Positions 18,501 to 26,940 of a DNA stretch of 47,396 nucleotides are shown here, one piece after another; the first letter of the stretch is position 1; every line of letters starts with the position of its first letter. A model generated the notes under the pieces. The model made no database searches. It saw only the letters and a list, made by a program, of their open reading frames with translations, and was not told the DNA's origin. The position numbers and the translations under genes were made by a program. Source of the stretch: a virus; IMG/VR virus record IMGVR_UViG_3300008113_003915, positions 1 through 47,396 of that record; one strand, 5' to 3'.

Positions 18501-20890
18501 CTAACCACGCTTGGAGGAAGCGATTTTTCTGCTTCAACGCCTTTTACTATACTTATAGATCCGTAAGAGTCTACAGTTACAAGATCCGTTCTGTTAAAGA
18601 AAAACTCATAGTTTAGTGACCCGAACTGATTTAGAGCCGGAGTGATAATTTGGTGTGACGCTGAGAACGTTGGTGATACGTTAACTCCAGTTGAAGAATC
18701 GCTTACCGTTGGCGCTGTCGCGAGTGAAGCGGCGTTAGCATATGTTGCTGGAGATAGAGGTTCTGCATGCGGTCTGAAATCTAGTGAGTCCCTAAGATTG
18801 TATGATGCGCCTGACGGTGAAACATACAGAGGTATCTTATTTCTAGGGAACGATACTGGGTAACTATCTACAGTAAAGAAATAACTTCCTGAAGTATCAT
18901 TTAATTTAAAAGCCTTCATATGAACAGTCATATCCCCATCCGAAGGAGCGGGTCTTCCCTGGATATATTCTATGTATGAGTGATCGTAGTAGTTATCTTT
19001 TTGATTTGATCTTAATCTAAAGCTAGTAGTCACATCGTTATTTGCAGAGTCCGTAATACTTACCACTTCGTAAACATCTGGGAAACCTAGGTTATATTTT
19101 GCCGTCGTTGAGATATCACTGTTCGCAAACGTACACTTAACATATAGATCTTCGTTTATCTTCGTGAAAGGATTTACGTTGACTACTCTCTTATTGAAAT
19201 ATACTGTAGCCGTTGAAGATGGAGCACTTGCTAGTGTTAAGACTAGATCGGCGCCGACGATCGTGCTGCTTACAACATCAATCTTAACATTCGTTCCGTC
19301 TACAAATAGTATGTCATCGTTACTTAGACTAAAATCTTCTCCTGACGCTGGAGATATCGTGACAGTTGTTCCAGAAAGGCCAGTCAACGATCTGGATGTT
19401 CTGACTGGTATTACGTGTCCACTAGTTGATTTTACACTTATCATTCCAGTATCAAATATCATTGAAGCACTTGAGGTCTCTTTAATTAAAGAGTTGTTCG
19501 CTACAGTAAGATATCCAGTATTTCCGACTATTCTTTCTACGTCTCTAATCGTGTTGCTTCCAACGAAACGAGTGTCAAAGAGAAAGATCTTATCGTTTGT
19601 GACGTTTCTAACTCTTGCGGTACCAGCATTAGACCCAGTCTCATCTTTAAGTGTAACTGTTGAAAAATCACCAAGAGTTATTGTTCCTGAGGTTGCAGTG
19701 TCAAGGAGATCTAGATATCCGCCGTACTTATATGATATTGCTTGGTTCGTTCTTTCGTCAAACGAAGTATTTGCTATATCATCAATGTTTAGAAGAACTT
19801 CGCCTAAGTTTTCAATTCTGTAACCTTTAACGTAAGCAAGACCTGTGCCGACAGAAGCTTTTAGACCGTCATCTCTTCTAACTATTTTCGTTTTGAAGTC
19901 ACGAACTATGTAATCGCCAGACTCTTCATATGTGCGGCGAGCCATCTCTTCGCCAAGAGCATTATATTGGGATACGTCTCTTAGAGTAACAGCGTTGCCA
20001 TTTGTATAGCGGCTAAGTGTGAAGAACGTAGTGTCTCCATCTGCTACGTCTGTAGGAAGCGCAGTAAGAACTGGTATGAGTTTAAGACGATCAGCTCCAG
20101 GCGCGTTTTGGTTAAACGACCCGTTTGCGTTATCAAGAAGTGAACTGTCTTGGAACGAATTTATAAGTCTTTCTTCAACCAAGTATCCAATAGAAACATT
20201 GTCCGGAATGTTCGTATACTTTGAAACGATAACTAACTGCTCTTCAGCAAAGAGGAAGTGTCCTTTTTGGAATATAACGCCTGGTGCAGATCTTAGGCCG
20301 AATGAGTTTCCTAAGGCGCCTGAGAATGACGTTACGTTTATTGAGTCGACAAGTTGTTCTGTTCTGTTAATATTCGTGCCAACTTCAACTGTGCTTATCT
20401 TCCAGATATTAAGAAGCTCACCGGTTTGGAACGTCTTATTTCCTGCAGAAGTTGTTGTATAGTTGATGTAGAAGGTATTTAAATCTGGGTTTCTTGTTTC
20501 AAATCCTCTAGTCGCAGCAATTACACTTGCAGTAACACCAGAGACCGCACCTCTTAATTCAAACGTATTATCTCTCGTAAAGGTCTGCCCAGTTATAGTT
20601 ACCGTATCTGAAAACCCTACGTAAGATTCAACATTAAAATTTGGCTTATCTGTTAACTTAACAAAGTTCAAGTCACCTAGCTCTGAAAAGTTACATCCCT
20701 TTATGATCGACCCTTCTTTGAAGATGTTGTCGCCAAACTGTTCTATTTGATTTTGGAGAATAGTCTGCATCTGCGTAAGCTCTCTTGCCTGAACTGCAAA
20801 AGATGGCTTAAACAACACTTTGTAGAATTGCTTTTCTACTCTGAAATCGTCAAAGTATGGGTCAACATTAAGATCTGTATTAATTGGCAT
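15518..20890 (-). CDS. Giant virion structural protein, DUF4815-like N-terminus
   Basis: 1790 residues, the largest gene in the window. The N-terminus (YFDDFRVEKQFYKVLFKP, then SFAVQARELTQMQTILQNQ and FGDNIFKEGSIIKG) matches the DUF4815 pattern of very large phage structural proteins. The rest is a chain of beta-rich modules, with a segment around residue 1110 (FEPYMRARDVNIYVSGLRPN) that suggests an internal jelly-roll or Ig-like array. It follows gp8 by 11 bases and precedes an S74 fibre. By position it takes the place of T4 genes 9-10 (the gp8-to-fibre linkers), so a baseplate-periphery or fibre-attachment protein is inferred. No enzymatic motif seen. Confidence 0.65.
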   Translation of the reverse strand: MPINTDLNVDPYFDDFRVEKQFYKVLFKPSFAVQARELTQMQTILQNQIEQFGDNIFKEGSIIKGCNFSELGDLNFVKLTDKPNFNVESYVGFSDTVTITGQTFTRDNTFELRGAVSGVTASVIAATRGFETRNPDLNTFYINYTTTSAGNKTFQTGELLNIWKISTVEVGTNINRTEQLVDSINVTSFSGALGNSFGLRSAPGVIFQKGHFLFAEEQLVIVSKYTNIPDNVSIGYLVEERLINSFQDSSLLDNANGSFNQNAPGADRLKLIPVLTALPTDVADGDTTFFTLSRYTNGNAVTLRDVSQYNALGEEMARRTYEESGDYIVRDFKTKIVRRDDGLKASVGTGLAYVKGYRIENLGEVLLNIDDIANTSFDERTNQAISYKYGGYLDLLDTATSGTITLGDFSTVTLKDETGSNAGTARVRNVTNDKIFLFDTRFVGSNTIRDVERIVGNTGYLTVANNSLIKETSSASMIFDTGMISVKSTSGHVIPVRTSRSLTGLSGTTVTISPASGEDFSLSNDDILFVDGTNVKIDVVSSTIVGADLVLTLASAPSSTATVYFNKRVVNVNPFTKINEDLYVKCTFANSDISTTAKYNLGFPDVYEVVSITDSANNDVTTSFRLRSNQKDNYYDHSYIEYIQGRPAPSDGDMTVHMKAFKLNDTSGSYFFTVDSYPVSFPRNKIPLYVSPSGASYNLRDSLDFRPHAEPLSPATYANAASLATAPTVSDSSTGVNVSPTFSASHQIITPALNQFGSLNYEFFFNRTDLVTVDSYGSISIVKGVEAEKSLPPSVVSDQIAIAEIYVPGNPALTPDEADSSSKPQYRVSTRLKGTKSYKMKDIQNIEEKLDALKYYVLLSSLEAETKNLNVTDENGLTRFKNGIIVDPFNDLNIANLEDTEYNAALDFTEKSLMPSVKTFPINMVYHSSSSATLFPSESNVKVATLQRNADVSIIAQPYATEFRNCVSNFYSYKGVGNLVPEFDTVYDTVTNPVNADIDLVTPFQQFSDAIQEFIPLTSTSSELIASETLDPGRRGFLGIFGRRNAVVEDTFRDTTRTVQVTGQQVNEQRVGDFVTNFSFEPYMRARDVNIYVSGLRPNTQHYFFFDERDVNIHVSPGSAVDSADNVTRLGAKGDAVLSDANGVLRAVFSLPEATFFVGDRKLEIADVDQYASIESGGTSYSVLTYRAYNFSVEKASFTLTTRTPESFVTEVVTERNVTRRGRPTGGKDPIAQTFFTKKGMGLGSNTVFISKVDLYFKRKSTINGVTVELREVVNGYPSYTVIPFSKVHLTPAQVSTSDDASVTTTVTFPAPIRLDVEKEYALVIMPDASDPDYLVFTSKVGGTNLTPGANLGLPVVQDWGDGVLFTSTNGTAWKSYQDEDLKFNLYRHNFNAPAGSVTFINDNNEFITTQNNIGRFQVGEVVYKLETADASTSNTVSVVAGNNQITGTNMDTTYSSGDYILLDNGSTNKQIFRVQSSNTTVVVSDRPAAFTDSIAAYPITFGTLTHYDFRYPNFIMLEKSSATSTRKFAAGNTLYGFDSGTESTVVSVDNAEYSYIQPMIMRTDDSVTRTALSGTFVDPNNTSNIYTKNMLFNDKVTFGENGMVVFSKSNDPDRNKGLKLTVSMTNGGNTTSSPFIDVETATLLAYQWKISNSAANTSKYVSKTVQLAENLDAEDFKLYVTGYRPNGTNIKAFIKVQSPTDPAVFETNDWIELELVSGVNTFSSLSNTSDFREFEFGVSDANKTLGVLTYTNSFGTFEGYRKFAIKIELYSENIFKAPRLLDYRGISLT

Positions 20891-20901
20891 CTGCTTCTCT
20901 C

Positions 20902-22569
20902 TTAAAATTCAAGAACGATTTTATACTGTTCTCTTGCGTTTGCTGTTCTAGTGATAGGAGGAAATTGACTTATATAGTAAACTTCACCGGTTCTTTGAAT
21001 ATATGGCGATAATTTAAATCCAGGATAAGTAGAACTATACCCACTTCCATAGCTTGGGTTATTATCTATATTTATCGTGACTAATTGGTTCAGAGAAGAA
21101 ACTAGTGGTAAAGTAGCATCCAAAGATATATCACTAAAATCATTATTTGCGTATGTTCCTACGTCGTTCGGAAACGGGCCGGAATATTCTGCTAGGTAAG
21201 CAAAGTTTCCAGAAACAGCGTGAACTTTTGCTGAAAAACGAGTTTCATTAAAGAAAATACTGCTCGTGTTACTTGTTTCTATCTGCGTCACAGTTTCATT
21301 TACAAAAAACGGATTAGTATCCAAAGCAACTTCTATACGATTATCGAACACCGTTGGATAAGGAAAAACTTTAAAATCAGGGTTTCTAACCACGCCTACA
21401 CTACGATACTCATTTGTAGTTGGTATTAGTAGATTATCGTTTTGAGTTATTTCTGTGTATAATAAAACGTGACGGCATGATAACTCATCAACCAAATCAG
21501 ATCCATGTCCGCCAGGTGTAGATATAACAGGTCTTAGTATCACTCTTTCATCTAAAGAATTTAAAGTTGTTGGATCGAATGCAAATGGATCAGGAACTCT
21601 TGCGACAGCTCTTGTATATCCAGAACCTTTATTTAGAATAGTAATACTTGTGATGACTCCGTTCGTCGAAACGTTTGGTATTGCGACGGCGCCGGTTCCA
21701 TCCCCTCTTATTTCTACTCTAGGAAGTAAGATGAAACCAGCCGAATTCACTAGAACACCGTCTACAGGAATTCCTTCTACTAAAGTAATAATCGCCTTTC
21801 CAGTAGAAGGATTAAACACATACTTATCTACTTCATACACTTGCGATTCATTTATTGCGTTAGTTACATAGAATGTGTAACCTGAATAGTAGTTTTCAAT
21901 CGCGCTTAGAGTTCCGGCTGCAGAAGGAATAATAGTTACGGTATTTTGCGTGCCACCAAGAACTTCATCTATCGTTCCTAAAACTTTTTCGTATCCAGAA
22001 TTTTCCGCTGGGTTCTCTACAAATATTTGATCTACTGAGCTTGTGTCTGATACAGAAGAGTTTGCTTCAGACAAAAATATCGGAATGTAACCTCTAGAAT
22101 TATACTTATCAAAGTCAGAAACGCTAATCGTGTATAGATATTTCCAAACGTATCCATCTGGCATTTCATACACTTGATTTGGTGTTGAGGTATTATAGTT
22201 CGGCGGATTTGTTGAAGGCTCTCCGTAGTTATTAAACAAACACTTATATATCTTATAATCACCGGTTTCATTGTTCTGCGGATACACGACCGCGTAATAT
22301 TTTTTATTCGATATTTCTTGCTTATCGTCATACTGTTCGTATACTGTACCAGTTACCCATATATGATTCTTTATCATATAAAAAACATTTTCTGGCAATA
22401 TTTGTTTTCCAAACAAAGTCTTTTCTAAAAAAGTTAACTTTGAGTCATTTGTGTTTGAAAATGTAGTGTTTGAAACACTAGAGATAAAAAGATAGTAATC
22501 GTTCGAATAAACGTCGTCTACAAAACGACGAGTTGTGTCCGTCCTATACTTACTAGTGATTATTGTCAT
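20902..22569 (-). CDS. 8: Baseplate wedge protein gp8
   Basis: 555 residues, against 334 in T4. N-terminal ITSKYRTDTTRRFVDDVY parallels T4 gp8 VTSKFRTEKMLNFYNSI; MPDGYVWKYLYTI (about 144-156) parallels GDGYVWEYLFEI; the C-terminal GEVYYISQFPPITR and final IVLEF parallel the T4 end (GEMIYMENRPPI, ILFTF). The extra length is a middle insertion (about 190-390) with beta-rich repeats such as RVEIRGDGTGAVA. gp8 forms the wedge together with gp6, gp7, gp10, gp53 and gp25. A late promoter lies at 22,592-22,599. Confidence 0.85.
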   Translation of the reverse strand: MTIITSKYRTDTTRRFVDDVYSNDYYLFISSVSNTTFSNTNDSKLTFLEKTLFGKQILPENVFYMIKNHIWVTGTVYEQYDDKQEISNKKYYAVVYPQNNETGDYKIYKCLFNNYGEPSTNPPNYNTSTPNQVYEMPDGYVWKYLYTISVSDFDKYNSRGYIPIFLSEANSSVSDTSSVDQIFVENPAENSGYEKVLGTIDEVLGGTQNTVTIIPSAAGTLSAIENYYSGYTFYVTNAINESQVYEVDKYVFNPSTGKAIITLVEGIPVDGVLVNSAGFILLPRVEIRGDGTGAVAIPNVSTNGVITSITILNKGSGYTRAVARVPDPFAFDPTTLNSLDERVILRPVISTPGGHGSDLVDELSCRHVLLYTEITQNDNLLIPTTNEYRSVGVVRNPDFKVFPYPTVFDNRIEVALDTNPFFVNETVTQIETSNTSSIFFNETRFSAKVHAVSGNFAYLAEYSGPFPNDVGTYANNDFSDISLDATLPLVSSLNQLVTINIDNNPSYGSGYSSTYPGFKLSPYIQRTGEVYYISQFPPITRTANAREQYKIVLEF

Positions 22570-22591
22570 TACTACCTCTAGATTTTTGTTT

Positions 22592-22599
22592 TATTTATA
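22592..22599 (-). promoter_or_regulatory. T4-type late promoter upstream of gp8
   Basis: The minus strand reads TATAAATA, 23 bases before the gp8 ATG (22,569) and just after the stop of the gp7-like gene. It should drive gp8, the DUF4815-like protein, the coiled coil and the S74 fibre. Confidence 0.75.
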
Positions 22600-22609
22600 C
22601 TAAGGTTCG

Positions 22610-24736
22610 TCACACGGGTGGTATAATTTCTATTCTGGAAGATATTGGAGTAGAAATAACTTCTTCAAGATTAAATCTTCCGAACACTTTTGTTCCAGCC
22701 ACGTGAGCAGTCTCTTTGAGCGATTGCTCATAAGTTGGTGTATCAAGTCTTGATTGTATCTCGTAAGAATATTCCTGATAGTAATCGCTATCTTGTATAT
22801 ATTTTCCAGGTGAATAGTATTCCAAACTTTCATTTTTCGAAACGTATCCACTTAAATGAGAATTATACGTGGACCAGAATCCTCCAGTGGATCCTTGCCC
22901 TCTTGCTGAAATAGTTCCTCTAGAAACGAGCTCACCATTTTTTAAAACATCCGCAACCGTGTTATGAACGTAGCCGTAGCCTGAATCAATAATGTTTACG
23001 CGGCTAATTCTTCCAACAGCAAAATCTGTCTCAGCTTCCATCACCGCATTTCTTCCGGCAACATCACTGCTTGAAAAATCATATGATACTGCTACTACAT
23101 TGAAATTCGTTCCGCCGAATGTGATCGGTGTTGTTGAGTTAAAGCCATAATACCTATACGGTCTTACAGTAAGTGTTTTATCGGTAATTGCAAGAACCTT
23201 TCCTCTAAACGATCCCTGAGTTATTTCGTCACCTATATTGAGTGCCGTAGGAACTGTCTGGAGAGTTACGAGCTGGTTCTTTCTTTGAAGAAGATTAATT
23301 CTAGAGTCATACGGTAGAGCATACGCGTCGTTTACGTAATTTATGCCAGGATCTATATTTTCAAATCTAACGATCGTTCCGATGTCAAACCTCTCCAGAT
23401 TAAACGCATCTTGTAGTGTTGTAGAAATGGTTACAGGATCCGTATTTCCTGACATGGGTGATAACGCAGGAGGAACATCATTATAATTCGAAGAATCTAG
23501 ATGCACGTTTGCGTAATCGCCAATGATATCAAATATGAGAGCTACGTTTTCAGTATTTGTAATCTCTCCCACAATAACGCTACTTGTATTCGCGGTGTCA
23601 GGGTATAGCGGCCCTGGAGAAGTACTATTCTTTGGAGTCACTCTTATAGGGAACGAAGATAGTGTCTGTATGTCAATGACTGTGCTTCTATCTACAGTTT
23701 CTATGATTGAAGTGTTTGTAAAACTAGAGTTAGCTTCCATCTTCACAGCAACCAAAATATCGGTCTGCGCGACTACAATCCCTCTGTTTCCAGAGTCGTC
23801 TTCAAGGGTTTCCAAAAGGTTAAAGTTTCTTGAAGCGTTATCAACGAAGATGAGTTGATCCGAAACTAGAAGCCTGCCGCTATCTATGCTGTATCCCCAG
23901 CCGCCGTCTAACAGGTTATATTCTATCGTACCCGTAGTGCTTTCTGTTACACCAGTAACGATACCAGTCGCGCCAATTCCATTGGGCGATCCACTTATAG
24001 TAACCAAATCTCCAAGAGAGTTACCGCCAGGTCCAGGGAAATCTATGTCTATAGACGTAAGAGAACCGTTGATGATTCCAAAGTTAACTGGTACACCGTT
24101 TATCTCGCATATGATATTTTCGAGACCAATAAAGACTCCAGTGACATCGTTAATGAATATGATTGGAGTAAAAGAATTGTTTATTATGATAAAGTTAATT
24201 TTATCAACGGTAGCACGAGCTCTTGAGGCTGCGCCGATGATTGGCCTATTCACAATGTCGTTATAGCTAAACTCGCCGGATAATTTTGTTGATGTAAACA
24301 CTCCAGCATTCGGTGCTAGCTGAAGAAAGCTACCTTGCTTCCATTGTGAGTCTGATGGTTTAAAAATATCTCGCGCTGGGTAATATATTTTTATAGATTC
24401 ATTATAGAATAGACGAAAGAATAGTTCCAGCCCACCAGGAGTACCCTTTCTTCTATAGAGAGCAAGAATATTTTTAACGATTATTCTGACCGTATCGTCA
24501 TTGAACGGAAGGTCTGCAAGATACTTATTCTTAAAAAAGATTAACATTCTTTCTAGAGTAGTATCTATATCCCTATACTCAAACAATCTTCTTCCATTGT
24601 ATATAGACTGACTTGAGTTTTCTTCTAAGAATTTGTAGTACTGTTTTACAAAGTCGACTAACTCGTGCCCCTGCTCTCTGTATATCGCGGGGAACTGTTT
24701 TTCAATATGAAAGGAAATTATTCTATCTATAGACAT
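22610..24736 (-). CDS. Baseplate wedge protein, gp7-like
   Basis: 708 residues; T4 gp7 has 1032. Residues 30-125 (VKQYYKFLEEN, FFKNKYLADLPFNDDT, ALYRRKGTPGGLELFFRLFYNE) resemble the gp7 region of T4 that carries FYSTKGIEASYKFLFKVLYNEE, both followed by a bridging beta segment. The rest is beta-rich with gly-containing strands (SIDIDFPGPGGNSLGD, VNIIDSGYGYVHNT). It lies between gp6 and gp8, exactly the T4 order 6-7-8, and its start is one base from the gp6 stop. The gp7 assignment rests on the conserved core plus position; the large N-terminal part of T4 gp7 is absent. Confidence 0.65.
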   Translation of the reverse strand: MSIDRIISFHIEKQFPAIYREQGHELVDFVKQYYKFLEENSSQSIYNGRRLFEYRDIDTTLERMLIFFKNKYLADLPFNDDTVRIIVKNILALYRRKGTPGGLELFFRLFYNESIKIYYPARDIFKPSDSQWKQGSFLQLAPNAGVFTSTKLSGEFSYNDIVNRPIIGAASRARATVDKINFIIINNSFTPIIFINDVTGVFIGLENIICEINGVPVNFGIINGSLTSIDIDFPGPGGNSLGDLVTISGSPNGIGATGIVTGVTESTTGTIEYNLLDGGWGYSIDSGRLLVSDQLIFVDNASRNFNLLETLEDDSGNRGIVVAQTDILVAVKMEANSSFTNTSIIETVDRSTVIDIQTLSSFPIRVTPKNSTSPGPLYPDTANTSSVIVGEITNTENVALIFDIIGDYANVHLDSSNYNDVPPALSPMSGNTDPVTISTTLQDAFNLERFDIGTIVRFENIDPGINYVNDAYALPYDSRINLLQRKNQLVTLQTVPTALNIGDEITQGSFRGKVLAITDKTLTVRPYRYYGFNSTTPITFGGTNFNVVAVSYDFSSSDVAGRNAVMEAETDFAVGRISRVNIIDSGYGYVHNTVADVLKNGELVSRGTISARGQGSTGGFWSTYNSHLSGYVSKNESLEYYSPGKYIQDSDYYQEYSYEIQSRLDTPTYEQSLKETAHVAGTKVFGRFNLEEVISTPISSRIEIIPPV

Positions 24737-24737
24737 A

Positions 24738-26522
24738 TTAGTTTGTCTCTATAAAGTTAATTGAAATGTCTTCATCTCTTATTGATAATATGCGGCTCTT
24801 TGGCGCGGTTACGTCAGCTGATGTAGAAGCAGCATATATTTTAATTGCGCTACCGGTAAATGATTCAACGGCAAAGTTGATTAGTCTAACTTCTCCGGTA
24901 GTATAATTCACAGTTCCAATGCTTGGATTTAGAATTTCAATACTAATGTTGTTTGAGCTTATAACCTGCATATTGCCGCTTCCATCATCTTGAAGCTTAG
25001 AAGTAATTCCGCGGTACACGAAGTTTGTACTTACGACCGATGGTTTAAAATCTGTAAACCCGTTAACGGCTTTGTATGGATATGGTTTTACAAGACGAGT
25101 TTCAAACTTAAACTTTGGATTCAGCTCAAGATTTAGAGTAGGCTTATACTCAATGATTGGATTTACGCATAGCTCGTTGCCTAATAGACCGCCATCAACG
25201 TCGTCAATTATAGTCGACAACTTAGAAGATCTAAGAGTTTCGCCAAAATCATCTAAGAAGTTTTGATTATATGTTGATATCGCAGCTCTTATTAACTGTT
25301 CGAGTTCCTGCTCGGATTTATTCGTTAGTTTTGCTGAATACTTTACATCAACTACAGTTTCAACATAAATGAATTCTGGATCTATAAAAATAGGTTCGAT
25401 CGTAACTGGAGTTTTATCTGATAAGTATCTTACATACGAGCTTTTGCTCGTTTCTGATAAGAACCCTTCTCCTTGCAAGTTAACAGAAATTGCAACTCTA
25501 CCGAATTGTGGCGGATCTAACTCGTCTCCGCCATACGCAGAAACACTTCTTATCTCGGGAAATCTTTGTTTTAGTAGTATTTCATAGTCAGAGGCAGTAA
25601 TAGCTCTCTCTTGAACTTGAAGAGACTTAGGAGCGATAAATTTTATGCTCGACAAACTTTCTCTCTCAGCTCCACCGTTTGCGGGTGTTACTGTAGTAAC
25701 TGTAGTATTTGGAATAAAAGTTGTAGTAAAAGATCTTGCGCCATTTGGTTCTGTACCACTGCAAGCTCTATACTGTATCTTTATGTCAATGTCTCTTGCT
25801 GGCTGCTCACCGAATAAGTTTCTTCCAAAATAGACCGAGTACTTGTTATCAAAGTACGGCTCTAGATAGAACACCTTGCTCGTTGGCTCGACACCATACA
25901 CTGACGGAGTATAGAAGAATTGGTTCTGTCCTTCTGTTGCTTCGTCGTCGACATACACTTCTATAGAGTTCGTATCTACGTTTTCGTTTGTTAGTGTACA
26001 CTTAAAGTTGTTGTTTTCTTCAAGAAAGAAACCGTCCTTTTCAAACGCGGTGAGTATGTCACCTTCAAAAATTTCAACGTTAGTAGCAACAAACGTGTTT
26101 CCACTCGTTCTCTTTGCTAGGTATGCTTGATTAGTTAAAAACGTATATGACGTGCCCTCGTAGTTTGATTGAAACTCCGTAAACTTAGGTATCGTAATGA
26201 TAGTTCCTACAGTTGAAGGACTAACTATACTAACGTTCACGACTGCCTTTGCGGAAACTCTTGATCTAGGAAGATAGTTAAGTTCTTTGGCATGAGATAC
26301 CACAGAGTTTCTAAGAATTGCCGAGTCAAGAAACATCTCGTTGATTGCCATGTTCGTATAGAAGTTGTTCAAATACGTGTTATAAGAAAGGACATCCAAC
26401 AGCACGTTCATATTCGAGCCAGCAAAGTTATAATCTTTGAATTGAGTTTGGCCTTTTAAGTAATCTATAAACTGTTCTTTTACGGCGGCAAAATCTAGCT
26501 CGTTTATTGGTCTTGTAGCCAT
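24738..26522 (-). CDS. 6: Baseplate wedge protein gp6
   Basis: 594 residues (T4: 660). The N-terminus (INELDFAAVKEQFIDYLKGQTQFKDYNFAGSN, with NVLLDVLSYNTYLNNFYTN) is the typical gp6 / baseplate J start, and the middle has VQERAITASDYEILLKQRFPEI and a following DPPQFGRV strand. gp6 dimers form the inner ring of the wedge and clamp onto gp25 and gp53. Directly follows gp25 (stop and start one base apart) and precedes the gp7-like gene. Confident from motifs and neighbours. Confidence 0.9.
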   Translation of the reverse strand: MATRPINELDFAAVKEQFIDYLKGQTQFKDYNFAGSNMNVLLDVLSYNTYLNNFYTNMAINEMFLDSAILRNSVVSHAKELNYLPRSRVSAKAVVNVSIVSPSTVGTIITIPKFTEFQSNYEGTSYTFLTNQAYLAKRTSGNTFVATNVEIFEGDILTAFEKDGFFLEENNNFKCTLTNENVDTNSIEVYVDDEATEGQNQFFYTPSVYGVEPTSKVFYLEPYFDNKYSVYFGRNLFGEQPARDIDIKIQYRACSGTEPNGARSFTTTFIPNTTVTTVTPANGGAERESLSSIKFIAPKSLQVQERAITASDYEILLKQRFPEIRSVSAYGGDELDPPQFGRVAISVNLQGEGFLSETSKSSYVRYLSDKTPVTIEPIFIDPEFIYVETVVDVKYSAKLTNKSEQELEQLIRAAISTYNQNFLDDFGETLRSSKLSTIIDDVDGGLLGNELCVNPIIEYKPTLNLELNPKFKFETRLVKPYPYKAVNGFTDFKPSVVSTNFVYRGITSKLQDDGSGNMQVISSNNISIEILNPSIGTVNYTTGEVRLINFAVESFTGSAIKIYAASTSADVTAPKSRILSIRDEDISINFIETN

Positions 26523-26523
26523 T

Positions 26524-26940
26524 TTATCTTATCCTCTCTAGGAATACCGTGACTGCTATAGGCTCAGCAACGTTATTTATGTAAAAGTACACGTCTACTT
26601 CTACTGTGCTTTCGTCGATTGATGAACGAACTAATACATCTATAAGTGTTGCCCTTGGCTCGTATTCGCGAATTACGGTCTTAATCTGTTCTTGTATAAG
26701 TTTAATTATTGCCGGAGTATTATTTTCAAAAAGCATAGCTTGAACATTCCCACCGATTAGCGGCTGCATTAATCGCTCGCCTCTATTCGTTAGGATTAAG
26801 TTCTTAATAGACTCCTTCACAGCCTCTTCGTCTCGCTTTAGAGAAAGATCCTCAGTTAACGGATTCTGTGTCATGTCTTTATGAATGTCAGAAAATAAGC
26901 TAAGCTTTTTCTTAACTGGTGTTATAATCTGTACTACCAT
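26524..26940 (-). CDS. 25: Baseplate wedge protein gp25
   Basis: 138 residues (T4: 132). Carries the hallmarks of the gpW/gp25 family: LILTNRGERLMQPLIGGNV (about 48-66) and IREYEPRATL (about 90-99), the EPR motif of sheath-initiator proteins. gp25 starts sheath polymerisation on the baseplate. Overlaps the end of the M15-peptidase gene by seven bases, so translation is coupled. Confidence 0.92.
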   Translation of the reverse strand: MVVQIITPVKKKLSLFSDIHKDMTQNPLTEDLSLKRDEEAVKESIKNLILTNRGERLMQPLIGGNVQAMLFENNTPAIIKLIQEQIKTVIREYEPRATLIDVLVRSSIDESTVEVDVYFYINNVAEPIAVTVFLERIR